This document shows, piece after piece, positions 36,297 through 45,143 of a stretch of DNA of 64,000 nucleotides (position 1 is the stretch's first letter; each line of letters starts with the position of its first letter). The translations under genes were made by a program, and so were the position numbers. The DNA comes from DAITAZ01 sp036824045 (GTDB lineage Bacteria > Pseudomonadota > Gammaproteobacteria > Burkholderiales > Rhodocyclaceae): positions 62,001 to 126,000 of the forward strand of contig DAITAZ010000001.1 of assembly GCA_036824045.1 (NCBI GenBank). The letters run 5' to 3'. The notes beneath the pieces were generated by a model. It saw only the letters and a program-made list of their open reading frames with translations. It was not told the DNA's origin and searched no databases.

Positions 36297-37186
36297 GGGT
36301 TTTCTCCTGATTCAAGTTGAACGCGGGCAGCGGCCAGACCAGCCGCGGTGTCGGGGTAGCGCAAGCGCAGGCGCAGTTCCCGCAGCAGCCGGGTATTGTC
36401 CAGCCGACGGGATTCCGACATGAACGACAGGGTGAGCGGGGACAAATGGCGGTCGATCTGCGTCCGGGGTAACCGGGGTGGGCGCGGCAAACCGAAAGCA
36501 TCCGCCACCTGGTCGAAGTAATCCCCCATGCGCCGACGGCTGTTGTCGCAGGCGTGATAGCACCGCCCGGGACGACCACGGAACAGGGCCGCGTTCATGG
36601 CCCGCGCCAGATCATCGGCGTGGATGTGGTTGGTGAAGACGTCGTCTTCCGCCACCAGCACCGGATCGCCCCGCCGCAGGCGCTCCAGGGGAAGACGGTC
36701 GGCAGCGTAAATACCGGGCGCCCGCAGCACCGAAACCCGCACGCCAAAGGATCGGCCAAAACCGCGCACCTGCCGCTCCGCGTCCACCCGCCGACGCGCC
36801 CGCGGGGAGGCGGCGGCGCACGCACGGGATTCGCGCACCCAAGCGCCCGCGCAGTCGCCATACACGCCTGTCGTGCTGATGTACACCAAACGCTGTGGTA
36901 GACTGCCCCGCCGCGACAAGGCGGCCAGCAGGTGATGGGTCCGGCTGTCCCGCTCGCCCTCACCAGGCGGCGGTGCCAGGTGCAGCACCCCGTCGGCCAG
37001 GCCAGCGAGTCGCCGCAGGCTTGCGGGCCGATCCAGATCGCCCACGAGCGGCGTCACCCCCATAAGACGAAGCGCCTCCCCTACGTGCGGCTCCCGCACC
37101 AGGGCGAAGACGCGAAAACGCCTGACCAGCCAGGGTATGGCTCGCCGGGCCACATCCCCACAGCCGACAATCAGTATTCTTTTCAC
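36284..37186 (-). CDS. NAD-dependent epimerase/dehydratase-family (SDR) protein, YeeZ-like
   Basis: A 300-residue extended SDR protein. The nucleotide-binding turn is ILIVGCGDVARRA, followed by VGDLDRP, the LVYISTTGVYGDC segment with the SDR tyrosine, and later VFTNHIHADDLARAMNAALF. It resembles YeeZ-type putative sugar-nucleotide epimerases of proteobacteria, whose substrate is unknown. The conventional SDR lysine position is not evident, so activity is uncertain. It leads the SDR-hemJ-rlmL run and is divergent from the reductase gene, with a 32-bp gap. Confidence 0.85.
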   Translation of the reverse strand: MKRILIVGCGDVARRAIPWLVRRFRVFALVREPHVGEALRLMGVTPLVGDLDRPASLRRLAGLADGVLHLAPPPGEGERDSRTHHLLAALSRRGSLPQRLVYISTTGVYGDCAGAWVRESRACAAASPRARRRVDAERQVRGFGRSFGVRVSVLRAPGIYAADRLPLERLRRGDPVLVAEDDVFTNHIHADDLARAMNAALFRGRPGRCYHACDNSRRRMGDYFDQVADAFGLPRPPRLPRTQIDRHLSPLTLSFMSESRRLDNTRLLRELRLRLRYPDTAAGLAAARVQLESGENPCSG

Positions 37187-37218
37187 CCGCGGATTATCTC
37201 ACGGCAGGCAGCCCCATC

Positions 37219-38250
37219 ATGAACTTCCAGGTCACCATCCAGCCCAGCGGCCATCAGTACACCTCCAGCGAATCCCTGACCCTGCTCCAGTCGGCACTGG
37301 ACGCGGGTTTCGTTCTACCCTACGGCTGCCGCAACGGCGCCTGCGGCGCCTGCAAGGGCAAGATCCTGTCAGGCTCCGTGGCCCACGGCGAGCACACGCC
37401 ATCGGCGCTGACCGCGGACGAGATCGCCCGGGGCCTGGCCCTGTTCTGCTGCGCCAAGCCCACCTCCGACGTGGTCATCGAATGCCGGGAAGTGGGCGCG
37501 ATCGCCGACATTCCCGTGCGCAAACTGCCGGCACGGGTACAGAAGATGGAGCGCCTCGCACCGGACGTAATGGCCGTGCACCTGAAGCTCCCGACCAATG
37601 AGCGCCTGCAGTTCCTGGCCGGCCAGTATGTGGACATCCTGCTCAAGGACGGGCGGCGGCGCAGCTTCTCCGTGGCCAACGCGCCCCATGACGACGAGTT
37701 GTTGTCCCTGCACATCCGCCTGGTGCCCGGCGGTCAGTTTACCGAGCACGTGTTCTCCGCCATGAAAGAGCGGGACATCCTGCGCATCGAGGGGCCCTTG
37801 GGCAGCTTTTACCTCCGGGAGGACCGGGACACGCCCATCGTGCTGCTGGCGGGCGGCACGGGTTTCGCGCCCATCAAGGCAATCGTGGAGCACGCCATCC
37901 ACATCGGCCTGACCCGGCCCATCACCCTTTACTGGGGCTCCCGGGACAGGGCGGGACTGTACATGGAGCAACGGGCGGCGGGCTGGGAAAGTCAGTTGCC
38001 AGGATTCAAGTTTGTCCCCGTCCTGTCCGATAGCAAACCTGAAGATGGCTGGCAGGGCCGGACTGGCCTGGTGCATCACGCGGTGATTGCCGACCTGCCC
38101 GACCTGTCCTCGCACGAGGTGTACGCCTGCGGCGCCCCGGCGATGATCGACGCTGCCCGCCTGGACTTCACGACGAAATGCGGCCTCCCCGAGGCGGCCT
38201 TTTTCGCCGACTCGTTCACGTTTGCTGCGGATAGCCCCAAGAGCCCATGA
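37219..38250 (+). CDS. 2Fe-2S ferredoxin-NAD(P)H reductase, CDP-6-deoxy-delta-3,4-glucoseen reductase type
   Basis: A 343-residue flavo-iron-sulfur reductase. The N-terminal plant-type 2Fe-2S domain shows LPYGCRNGACGACKGKI and later LFCCAKPTSD (four cysteine ligands). Next come the FAD site RRRSFSVANAP and the NAD(P)-binding domain with LLAGGTGFAPIKAIVEHAI and VYACGAPAMIDAAR. Genome pipelines often name this class after the CDP-glucoseen reductase AscD, but no deoxysugar genes are nearby, so the electron acceptor is unknown. It overlaps the HDOD gene by 4 bp (ATGA). Confidence 0.9.
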   Translation: MNFQVTIQPSGHQYTSSESLTLLQSALDAGFVLPYGCRNGACGACKGKILSGSVAHGEHTPSALTADEIARGLALFCCAKPTSDVVIECREVGAIADIPVRKLPARVQKMERLAPDVMAVHLKLPTNERLQFLAGQYVDILLKDGRRRSFSVANAPHDDELLSLHIRLVPGGQFTEHVFSAMKERDILRIEGPLGSFYLREDRDTPIVLLAGGTGFAPIKAIVEHAIHIGLTRPITLYWGSRDRAGLYMEQRAAGWESQLPGFKFVPVLSDSKPEDGWQGRTGLVHHAVIADLPDLSSHEVYACGAPAMIDAARLDFTTKCGLPEAAFFADSFTFAADSPKSP

Positions 38251-39386
38251 CCGCCCCCGTATTCATTACCCGTGACCCCGTCCTCAACAAGCAGCGGGCC
38301 ATCGTCGGCAACCGGCTGACCCTGTTTGCCGCCAGCGCGGCGCTGGCCCTGCAGGAACTGGATTACCTGAAGGAGCACTGGCCAGCCAAGGGATCCCTGT
38401 TCCTCAACTTTGGCCGCCTGCCCATGACCGAGTCCCTGGCCTCCTGGGAGATGCCGGCCAACACGGTGCTGGAGGTGGATGCGGTGTGGCTGACGCAGCC
38501 GGCGGGCGCCAAGGTCCTGGGCATCCTGCAGGAGCGCAACCAGGCGGTCGCCCTGTACAACTACCAACCCGGTCAGCCCGTGCCTGGCGGGTTGCGGGTG
38601 CAGTTCGTGATGCTGGATGCGCGCCAGCATCCCTCGCCGGGCGCCAATCCCGGGCTTGCCATCGCCACTCAGGTGGCCGACAACGCCGAGTTCGAAGCCT
38701 TGCTTCACCGAGGCTATGACGGGGTGGCGGGCTGGGCTTTCACGCGCCGGGAAATCGCGAACCAGAAGTTGGCGCCGGGCTACGCCCAGGTCATCCGCCT
38801 GATCGATCTGCTGCGCAAGCGGGCGGATGTGAAGGAAATCGAGGCGGCATTCAAACTGGACGTGACGCTTTCCTACAAGCTGCTGCGTTTCATCAACTCC
38901 GCAGCGTTTGGTCTGGCTTCGGAAGTCACTTCCTTCCGCCATGCGGTCACGCTGCTGGGCTACGACAAGCTGTACAAATGGCTGTCGCTGCTGCTGGTCA
39001 CCGCCAGCAAGGAACCCATTGCCCCGGTGTTGATGCAGGCAGCGGTGGCCCGGGGGCGATTCATGGAAAGCCTGGGCAAGTCTTTCTTCGATGCCAGCGA
39101 ACTGGACAACCTATTCATTACCGGTGCGTTCTCATTGCTGGACTTGCTGCTCGACTCCACCATGGAGTCGATCCTGGAGCAGATGCACCCGCCAGGCCCC
39201 ATCCGCGATGCCCTGCTCAAGCGGGAGGGCATGTACGCACCGCTGCTCAAGCTGGCCACCGCCTGCGAAGGACTCCCGGGGGAGATGCTGAGCGCCAGCA
39301 AACAACTGGGGCTGACACCGACCACGGTAAACAGGGCGCAACTGGAAGCGCTGTCGTTTGCCGACTCGCTGAAGATGGCATCCTGA
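38247..39386 (+). CDS. HDOD-domain signalling protein with degenerate EAL-like N-terminus
   Basis: A 379-residue protein of the YuxH-like type. Residues 1 to about 180 resemble an EAL domain without the catalytic Glu-Ala-Leu signature, so c-di-GMP hydrolysis is unlikely. Residues from about 185 form an HDOD domain (VIRLIDLLRKRADVKEIEAAFKLDVTLSYKLLRFINSAAFGL, AVTLLGYDKLYKWLSLLLV). Such proteins act in signalling, sometimes in motility. It is translationally coupled to the upstream reductase and followed by a strong palindromic terminator. Confidence 0.88.
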   Translation: MTAPVFITRDPVLNKQRAIVGNRLTLFAASAALALQELDYLKEHWPAKGSLFLNFGRLPMTESLASWEMPANTVLEVDAVWLTQPAGAKVLGILQERNQAVALYNYQPGQPVPGGLRVQFVMLDARQHPSPGANPGLAIATQVADNAEFEALLHRGYDGVAGWAFTRREIANQKLAPGYAQVIRLIDLLRKRADVKEIEAAFKLDVTLSYKLLRFINSAAFGLASEVTSFRHAVTLLGYDKLYKWLSLLLVTASKEPIAPVLMQAAVARGRFMESLGKSFFDASELDNLFITGAFSLLDLLLDSTMESILEQMHPPGPIRDALLKREGMYAPLLKLATACEGLPGEMLSASKQLGLTPTTVNRAQLEALSFADSLKMAS

Positions 39387-39398
39387 TCATTACCGCAC

Positions 39399-39440
39399 GG
39401 AAAAAGGCCCGGCCGGGTTAACCCGGCCGGGCCTTTTTCC
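39399..39440. terminator. Bidirectional terminator between the HDOD gene and livF
   Basis: A perfect 42-base palindrome with 21-base arms. A GC-rich core (GGCCCGGCCGGG and its complement) is flanked by AAAAA on one side and TTTTT on the other. Both convergent transcripts therefore end with a stem and U-tract, the classical Rho-independent form. It begins 13 bases after the HDOD stop. Confidence 0.93.
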
Positions 39441-39460
39441 ATGTTGCCCCCGTGCGCCAA

Positions 39461-40168
39461 TCAGCCTTCGCCCCCCAGGTAGGCTTCCTGCACTTTCGGA
39501 TTGGCCAGGAGCGCATCCGCACTGTCGGCCAATGTGATGCGGCCGCTCTCCATCACGTAACCCCGCGCCGCCACCGACAAGGCCAGCTTCGCGTTCTGCT
39601 CCACCAGCAACACCGTCACGCCCTGGGCCGCCACTTCCTGAACCACTTCAAATACCTTCTGCACCATCAGTGGCGCCAGCCCCATGGAGGGCTCGTCCAG
39701 CAGCAACAGCTTGGGACGCCCCATCAGCGCCCGGCCGATGGCAAGCATCTGCTGCTCCCCCCCGGAAAGGGTGCCCGCCATCTGCTTGCGGCGCTCCGCC
39801 AGGCGGGGCAAAAGCTGAAAGATGCGCTCCAGATCCTCGGCGATGGCCGTGGTGTCGTTGCGGTAGTAGGCACCCATGGCCAGGTTCTCCTGCACCGTCA
39901 GGCGGGCGAACACGCCCCGCCCCTCCGGCACCAGGGTGAATCCCCGGCTGATCAGTTGATGGGCCGGCAAGCTGCTGATGTCGCCGCCGTCGTAGCGGAT
40001 CTCCCCCTGGGAAGGCAGCATCCGCGCCAGCGCCTTGAGGGTCGTGGTCTTGCCCGCGCCATTGGCGCCGATCAGGCACACCATTTCGCCGGCGGCCACA
40101 TCCAGATCAATGCCCTTCACGGCGGCAATGCCACCGTAGGAAACTTTCAGTCCGCGAACTTGTAACAT
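39461..40168 (-). CDS. livF: Branched-chain amino-acid ABC transporter ATPase LivF
   Basis: One of the two cytoplasmic ATPases of the high-affinity branched-chain amino-acid importer. The 235 residues carry Walker A (LIGANGAGKTTTLKAL), the signature GTLSGGEQQMLAIGRALM, and Walker B LLLLDEPSMGLAPLM. The C-terminus ends AYLGGEG as in LivF. It is the last gene of livK-livH-livM-livG-livF. The 30-bp gap to livG suggests one transcript. Confidence 0.95.
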   Translation of the reverse strand: MLQVRGLKVSYGGIAAVKGIDLDVAAGEMVCLIGANGAGKTTTLKALARMLPSQGEIRYDGGDISSLPAHQLISRGFTLVPEGRGVFARLTVQENLAMGAYYRNDTTAIAEDLERIFQLLPRLAERRKQMAGTLSGGEQQMLAIGRALMGRPKLLLLDEPSMGLAPLMVQKVFEVVQEVAAQGVTVLLVEQNAKLALSVAARGYVMESGRITLADSADALLANPKVQEAYLGGEG

Positions 40169-40198
40169 GGTTGTCCTGGATTCCTGTCCTGGCGGGGC

Positions 40199-40969
40199 TC
40201 AGGCAATCGCCCCGCCCAGATAGGCTTCGATCACCTTGGGATTTTTCTGCACGTGCTCGGGTACGTCTTCGGCGATCTTCTCGCCGTAGTCCAGCACCGA
40301 CAGCCGATCGCACAAGCCCATCACCAGCTTCACATCATGCTCGATGAGCAGGATCGTGACGCCGTCCCGCTGCAGGCTCTCAATCAACTGGCGCAGCCCC
40401 TGGGTTTCGGTCGCATTCATCCCCGCCGCCGGTTCATCCAGGGCCAGCAGCTTGGGCTCGGTGGCCAGCGCCCGGGCGATTTCGAGCCGACGCTGGTCGC
40501 CATAGGACAGGTTGCGTGAAACCTCGTTGGCCCAGCGATCGATCCCCACGTAGCGCAACAGCTCATGAGCACGGCGCACCACCCCCGCCTCCTCGGCCCG
40601 GGTGGCAGCATTCCGGGTGATGGCACCGAACACGCCGGCCTTGGTGCGCACATGGCGCCCGACCATGACGTTCTCCAGCGCCGTCATGTTGGCGAACAAG
40701 CGGATGTTCTGGAACGTGCGGGCGATGCCTTGACGGGCGACTTCATGGGGTGCGCTCAGGTTCAGCCGTTTGCCGTCGAAGATCACCTCACCCTGATCCG
40801 CGGTGTAGAGACCGGTCAGTACGTTGAAGAACGTGGTCTTGCCCGCACCGTTGGGGCCGATCAGCCCATACACCTCACCCCGGCGAATGGTGAGGGAAAC
40901 GCTCTTGAGCGCCTGCACCCCGCCGAAACTCTTGCAAATGCCTTTGGCCTCCAGCAGCAGATCGCTCAC
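40199..40969 (-). CDS. livG: Branched-chain amino-acid ABC transporter ATPase LivG
   Basis: The second importer ATPase, 256 residues. Walker A is LIGPNGAGKTTFFNVLTGLY, followed by the long LivG-type helical insert (RTKAGVFGAITRNAATRAEEAGVVRRAHELLRYVG), signature NLSYGDQRRLEIARALA, and Walker B LLALDEPAAGMNATE. The start is GTG, overlapping the livM stop as GTGA, a clear translational coupling. It ends VIEAYLGGAIA. Confidence 0.95.
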   Translation of the reverse strand: MSDLLLEAKGICKSFGGVQALKSVSLTIRRGEVYGLIGPNGAGKTTFFNVLTGLYTADQGEVIFDGKRLNLSAPHEVARQGIARTFQNIRLFANMTALENVMVGRHVRTKAGVFGAITRNAATRAEEAGVVRRAHELLRYVGIDRWANEVSRNLSYGDQRRLEIARALATEPKLLALDEPAAGMNATETQGLRQLIESLQRDGVTILLIEHDVKLVMGLCDRLSVLDYGEKIAEDVPEHVQKNPKVIEAYLGGAIA

Positions 40970-42054
40970 GATGCAGTTCCTTCAGCAACTTCGGCAAACT
41001 CCCGCCGACGGCGGCCGGAGGGCCAGATCCCCGCCGGCCGGAAGCGCATCATCAGCACCAGCGCCAAACCGAACAGGAACATGCGGATCACTTCGGGCTC
41101 CACCAGCATGCGGCCGAACACCGCCATCTGGAAGGGCGCAACGGTGTAGCGCAGGATCTCGGGCACGAAGGAAAGCAGGATCGCCCCCACCAGGACGCCC
41201 CAGATATTGCCCATCCCCCCCAGCACCACCATCGCCAGCACCATGACGGATTCCACCAGCACGAAGCTCTCGGGACTGATGAAGCCCTGCATGGCCGAAA
41301 ACATGCCACCCGCCACACCACCGAAAGAGGCGCCCATGGCAAACGCCAGCAGTTTCACGTGAGTGGTGTTGATACCGACCGCCTTGGCCGCGATCTCGTC
41401 CTCCCGGATTGCCTCCCAGGCACGGCCGATGCGCGAGTGCTGCAAGCGTAGGCCAACCACGATGATCCCGATGAGCAGCAACAACAGCAGGTAGTAGTAC
41501 TTCATCGGCCCACTGAAGGTCAGCCCCAGCACCGTATCGGTATTGCGGAAATCCACGCCGGCCAGTCGCACCGGGTCAATCAGGGTGATGCCCTGGGGCC
41601 CGTTGGTGATGTTGAAAGGCTGGGAGAGATTGTTCATGAAGATGCGCACAATCTCGCCGAACCCCAGGGTGACGATGGCCAGGTAATCCCCCCTCAGCTT
41701 CAGGGTCGGCGTGCCCAGCAGAACGCCGAACACGCAGGCCAGCGCCGCGCCAATGGGCAGGATGATCCAGAACGGCAGGTGCAAGCCAAAATGAGGCGAG
41801 GCCAGCAGGGCATAGGTGTAAGCCCCGACGGCGTAAAAGGCGATGTAACCCAGATCCAGCAGCCCGGCAAAGCCGACCACGATGTTCAGTCCCAGCGAGA
41901 GGAACACGAACAGGATGGCCAGGTTGGTAATGCGCACCCACGCCGTGCCCATCCCGCTCAGGGCGAAGGGCAACACCAGCAGCACCAGGGCAACGAGGCC
42001 CACCCCCAGCCATTTCAGGGCCGGGTTGCGGCCGAGCGAAGCAAATTTGTCCAT
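40966..42054 (-). CDS. livM: Branched-chain amino-acid ABC transporter permease LivM
   Basis: An inner-membrane permease of 362 residues with multiple helices. The LivM family pattern is clear: LGLNIVVGFAGLLDLGYIAFYAVGAYTYALL, TLKLRGDYLAIVTLGFGEIVRIF, IREDEIAAKAVGINTTHVKLLAFAMGASFGGVAGGMFSAM and VVLGGMGNIWGVLVGA. I start at 42054, after which the first helix follows; the in-frame start 30 bases upstream overlaps nothing useful. It follows livH after 13 bp. Confidence 0.95.
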   Translation of the reverse strand: MDKFASLGRNPALKWLGVGLVALVLLVLPFALSGMGTAWVRITNLAILFVFLSLGLNIVVGFAGLLDLGYIAFYAVGAYTYALLASPHFGLHLPFWIILPIGAALACVFGVLLGTPTLKLRGDYLAIVTLGFGEIVRIFMNNLSQPFNITNGPQGITLIDPVRLAGVDFRNTDTVLGLTFSGPMKYYYLLLLLLIGIIVVGLRLQHSRIGRAWEAIREDEIAAKAVGINTTHVKLLAFAMGASFGGVAGGMFSAMQGFISPESFVLVESVMVLAMVVLGGMGNIWGVLVGAILLSFVPEILRYTVAPFQMAVFGRMLVEPEVIRMFLFGLALVLMMRFRPAGIWPSGRRRREFAEVAEGTAS

Positions 42055-42067
42055 GTCAGTGCCCCCC

Positions 42068-43060
42068 TTACGCCCGGTCGCCAACCCGCTCGCCCAGCAA
42101 GCCGGACGGCCGGAACACCAGCACCGCGATCAGCGCCATAAAGGCAAACACATCCTGGTAGTTGCTGCCGAACAGGATGACCTGCCCATCCGCCGCGCAG
42201 CGATCGGTCAGGCTTTGGGAGATGAACGAGATGTGGCACAGGTCGGTCAGTTCGCCGATATAGCCCGCACCAAAGGCTTCCACCAGTCCAAGCAGGATGC
42301 CGCCCAGCATGGCTCCGGCCAGATTGCCGATACCGCCTAGCACCGCGGCGGAGAAAGCCTTCATGCCCAGGACCGCACCCATGGTGTAGTGGGCGATGCC
42401 GTAATAGGTACCCACCATGACGCCAGCCACGGCGCCCAAAGCGGCACCGATCACGAAGGTCAGGGCGATCACCCGGTCCACATTGATGCCCATCAACCCG
42501 GCGATCTGGGGATTCTCGGCCGTGGCACGCATGGCCGTCCCCAACTTGGTCCGGTACACCACCAAGGTCAGCAAGCCCATCATGGCCAGCGAAACCAGAA
42601 CGATCACGATCTGCACCCCGGTGATTGTCGCCCCGGCGATGTCGAACACTTTCAGCGGAATGATCTGGGGGAAAGCGATCGGATCGCGGCTCCAGACCAG
42701 CATCGCGATGTGCTGAAGAATGATGGACATGCCGATCGCGGTAATCAGCGGAGCCAGCCGGGGCGCCGTGCGCAGCGGTCGGTATGCCACCCGCTCCAGG
42801 AAAAAACCCAATCCGGCGCACACCGGAATCGCCGCCAGCGTACCCGCCAGGACGATCAGTGCCGGATGCAGGCCGATATTGGCGCCCACCAGGGCTGTGA
42901 TGACGGAGAAGGCCACCATGGCCCCGAACATCACCACCTCGCCGTGGGCAAAATTGATCAGTTGAATAATGCCGTACACCATCGTGTAACCCAGCGCCAC
43001 GATGGCGTAGAGACTTCCCGCGGTGAGCCCATTGATGAGCTGCTGTATGAAGATTTCCAT
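42068..43060 (-). CDS. livH: Branched-chain amino-acid ABC transporter permease LivH
   Basis: The LivH permease partner, 330 residues. Typical segments are LINGLTAGSLYAIVALGYTMVYGIIQLINFAHGEVVMFGA near the N-terminus, LLTLVVYRTKLGTAMRATAENPQIAGLMGINVDRVIALTF, and KAFSAAVLGGIGNLAGAMLGGILLGL. It stands 63 bp downstream of livK, with an RNA hairpin in the gap that could make livK message more abundant than the permease message. Confidence 0.95.
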   Translation of the reverse strand: MEIFIQQLINGLTAGSLYAIVALGYTMVYGIIQLINFAHGEVVMFGAMVAFSVITALVGANIGLHPALIVLAGTLAAIPVCAGLGFFLERVAYRPLRTAPRLAPLITAIGMSIILQHIAMLVWSRDPIAFPQIIPLKVFDIAGATITGVQIVIVLVSLAMMGLLTLVVYRTKLGTAMRATAENPQIAGLMGINVDRVIALTFVIGAALGAVAGVMVGTYYGIAHYTMGAVLGMKAFSAAVLGGIGNLAGAMLGGILLGLVEAFGAGYIGELTDLCHISFISQSLTDRCAADGQVILFGSNYQDVFAFMALIAVLVFRPSGLLGERVGDRA

Positions 43061-43072
43061 GACCTGGATGCG

Positions 43073-43098
43073 GACACGGCACCCGTAGGTGCCGTGTC
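43073..43098 (-). other. Intercistronic hairpin between livK and livH
   Basis: GACACGGCACC and GGTGCCGTGTC form a perfect 11-bp stem with loop CGTA, 26 bases after the livK stop and 13 bases before the livH start. No T-run follows. In binding-protein transport operons such hairpins commonly stabilise or partly terminate the message after the binding-protein gene; that role is inferred here. Confidence 0.6.
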
Positions 43099-43123
43099 GT
43101 AGAGTGCTGGCTGAGAGTGCCGA

Positions 43124-44467
43124 TTACTTCCCGGTTGCAGCTTTGGCAGCGTCCTTCACTGCATCGCCCGCAGCCTTGGCGGCGTCGGTGGCGGCACCGG
43201 CCGCACCCTTGACCGCATCGGCCGCGGCACCGGCAACCGCGCCTGCCGCATCCGCCATGGACTTCATGTACTCATCCACGGTGTTGCTCTTGCCACCCTT
43301 GATGATGGCGATCGGCTCGATCTTTCCGGCCTTCATCGTGAAGATGGTCATCTCCGCGTCCTTGCGATCGCCCTTCTCGTCGAACTCGATCTTGCCGGAC
43401 GCACCGGTGAAGCTGATCTTCTTCAGCTCCGGCAGGTACTTGGCGGGATCGGCCGAGTTGGCCTTCTTCATCGCTTCGATCAGCAGATTGGCCGCATCGT
43501 AGGTGAAAGGCGCGTAGAGAATGGGATCAATCGTGAACTTGGCCTTGTAGCCGTCCAGGAACTTCTTGCTGGCAGCCTGAACCGGAATGCCGGCCTGGGA
43601 GCAGATCAGACCTTCCGCCGCGTCACCCGCCAGTTCCTTCATCTTGTCAGTACAAGCACCATCGCCGTAGCTGAACACGGCCTTGATCCCCAGCTCCCGG
43701 GCCTGCTTGAGCAGCGGGCCACCGGTGGCGTCCATGCCGCCGTAGAAGACCGCATCAGGCTTCTTGCCCTTGATCTTGGTCAGCACCGCTTTCCAGTCGG
43801 TGGTCTTGTCGGTGCCCTTTTCCCGCGGCAGCACGGTCACACCGGAGGCCTTGAGCGCCTTTTCCACCTCATTGGCCAGACCTTCGCCGTAAGCGGTCGC
43901 ATCGTCGATCACCGCCACGACCTTGGGCTTGACGTTGGCGGCCAGATAGTTGGCCACGGCGGGACCTTGCTGGTCGTCACGCCCCACCACGCGGAAAGCA
44001 ACCTGGAAGCCTTGCTCGGTCAGCTTGGGATTGGTGGCGGAGCCAGAAATCATGGGGATGCCGGCCTGGTTGTAGATGGCGGAGGCGGGGATGGTGGTGC
44101 CGGAGTTCAGGTGGCCGACCACACCGGCCACTTTTGCATCCACAAGCTTCTGGGCAACGGTGGTACCCACTTTCGGGTCAGCCTGATCGTCCTCGGCCAC
44201 CATCTCGAACTTCACCTTCTTGCCGTCGATGGTCACGCCGGCGGCGTTGGCCTCGTCGATGGCGAGCTTGGCGCCGTTCTCATTGTCCTTGCCCAGGTGA
44301 GCGATACCGCCGGTGAGGGGACCGACGTGACCAATCTTGATCACAGCTTCCTGAGCCGCCGCGGGCGCCGCGGCTTCCTTCTTCGGTTCTTCCTTCTTGC
44401 CGCAGCCAATCAGGGCTACCGCAGCGATAACAGACAGCGTCAAACCTTTCAATGCCACTTGATGCAT
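43124..44467 (-). CDS. livK: Branched-chain amino-acid binding lipoprotein LivK with Ala/Lys-rich tail
   Basis: The periplasmic receptor of the importer, 447 residues. It starts with a lipoprotein signal (lipobox VALIGC, lipidated C22), a type I periplasmic-binding fold (VIKIGHVGPLTGGIAHLGKDNENGAKLAIDEAN, VGHLNSGTTIPASAIYNQAGIPMISGSATNP) and an intact core to about residue 400. The last 44 residues form an unusual AADAVK/ATDAAKAAGD-rich tail like LEA-type repeats. I start at 44467 after GGGAGG. A TTGACA-N18-CAGAAT promoter lies upstream. Confidence 0.93.
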   Translation of the reverse strand: MHQVALKGLTLSVIAAVALIGCGKKEEPKKEAAAPAAAQEAVIKIGHVGPLTGGIAHLGKDNENGAKLAIDEANAAGVTIDGKKVKFEMVAEDDQADPKVGTTVAQKLVDAKVAGVVGHLNSGTTIPASAIYNQAGIPMISGSATNPKLTEQGFQVAFRVVGRDDQQGPAVANYLAANVKPKVVAVIDDATAYGEGLANEVEKALKASGVTVLPREKGTDKTTDWKAVLTKIKGKKPDAVFYGGMDATGGPLLKQARELGIKAVFSYGDGACTDKMKELAGDAAEGLICSQAGIPVQAASKKFLDGYKAKFTIDPILYAPFTYDAANLLIEAMKKANSADPAKYLPELKKISFTGASGKIEFDEKGDRKDAEMTIFTMKAGKIEPIAIIKGGKSNTVDEYMKSMADAAGAVAGAAADAVKGAAGAATDAAKAAGDAVKDAAKAATGK

Positions 44468-44518
44468 ATACCCTCCCAGGTTGAATGACCAATTTGTTAC
44501 GAAGGCAAAACTGCGTTG

Positions 44519-44548
44519 ATTCTGAGCGCCGCCCGCGCACCGTGTCAA
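44519..44548 (-). promoter_or_regulatory. Sigma-70 promoter for the liv operon
   Basis: Read on the minus strand: a perfect TTGACA (44548-44543), 18 bases, then CAGAAT (44524-44519). This predicts a start near 44512 and a leader of about 45 bases ending with a GGGAGG ribosome binding site before livK. Confidence 0.6.
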
Positions 44549-44605
44549 TACGCGAAACCCGCAGCGCCGGGGGCCGCACAGTCAGCTGGGCAGGCCCCGC
44601 GGGCG

Positions 44606-44634
44606 AAAAAAAAGCCAGCCTTGACAGCTGGCTT
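44606..44634 (-). terminator. Rho-independent terminator after the small cytochrome c gene
   Basis: On the minus strand AAGCCAGC and GCTGGCTT pair over 8 bp around a 7-base loop and run into eight T residues. It begins 22 bases after the stop of the cytochrome gene and closes the long minus-strand nos region before livK. Confidence 0.9.
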
Positions 44635-44655
44635 GCATCCGTTACGCCGGATGAC

Positions 44656-44961
44656 TTACATCGCGAGCACCCACTTCACCAGGGTCTTGGCTTCGTCGGG
44701 GGTCACTGCGGCATTGGGCGGCATCGGCACTTCGCCCCAGGCACCCTTGCCACCCTTGATCACTTTGTCAGCCAGCTTGGCTTCCGCGTCCTTCTGGCCC
44801 TTGTATTTGGCGGCAACTTCTTTGTAAGCAGGGCCGACCAGCTTCTTGTCCACGGCGTGGCAAGCCATGCAGCCCTTCTTGGTGGCCAGATCCTGGTTGG
44901 CCAGGGCGGGGGTGGCGGCGAGCACGCCGGCGACAGAGAGGAGTGCGACGATTGTTTTCAT
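44656..44961 (-). CDS. Class I cytochrome c (c551/c552-type)
   Basis: A 101-residue periplasmic electron carrier. It has a Sec signal peptide (cleavage after ATPALA, about residue 21), a single haem site C31-x2-C34-H35 (CMACH), and the distal methionine M80 in EVPMPPN, followed by the VKWVLAM end usual for c551-type proteins. It is a plausible donor to nitrogen-oxide reductases such as NosZ. It is the last gene before a strong terminator and lies 182 bp downstream of the second nosD, so it may also have its own promoter. Confidence 0.93.
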   Translation of the reverse strand: MKTIVALLSVAGVLAATPALANQDLATKKGCMACHAVDKKLVGPAYKEVAAKYKGQKDAEAKLADKVIKGGKGAWGEVPMPPNAAVTPDEAKTLVKWVLAM

Positions 44962-45143
44962 GGATATCCTCGGATTGGAAATGGACGGAAAAACGCGCTA
45001 AGTCTAAACCAACACCCGGCTTGCGCAAGCCGGAATCGCGGCCGAAAACGGGCCCGCAAGGCAGTAAATTTAACGCGTTTTGCGCCAGTCAAGTTGACCA
45101 TCCCCCGTTGGAAGGGCGCTTGCCGGTTTTTGCCGACCCGCGA

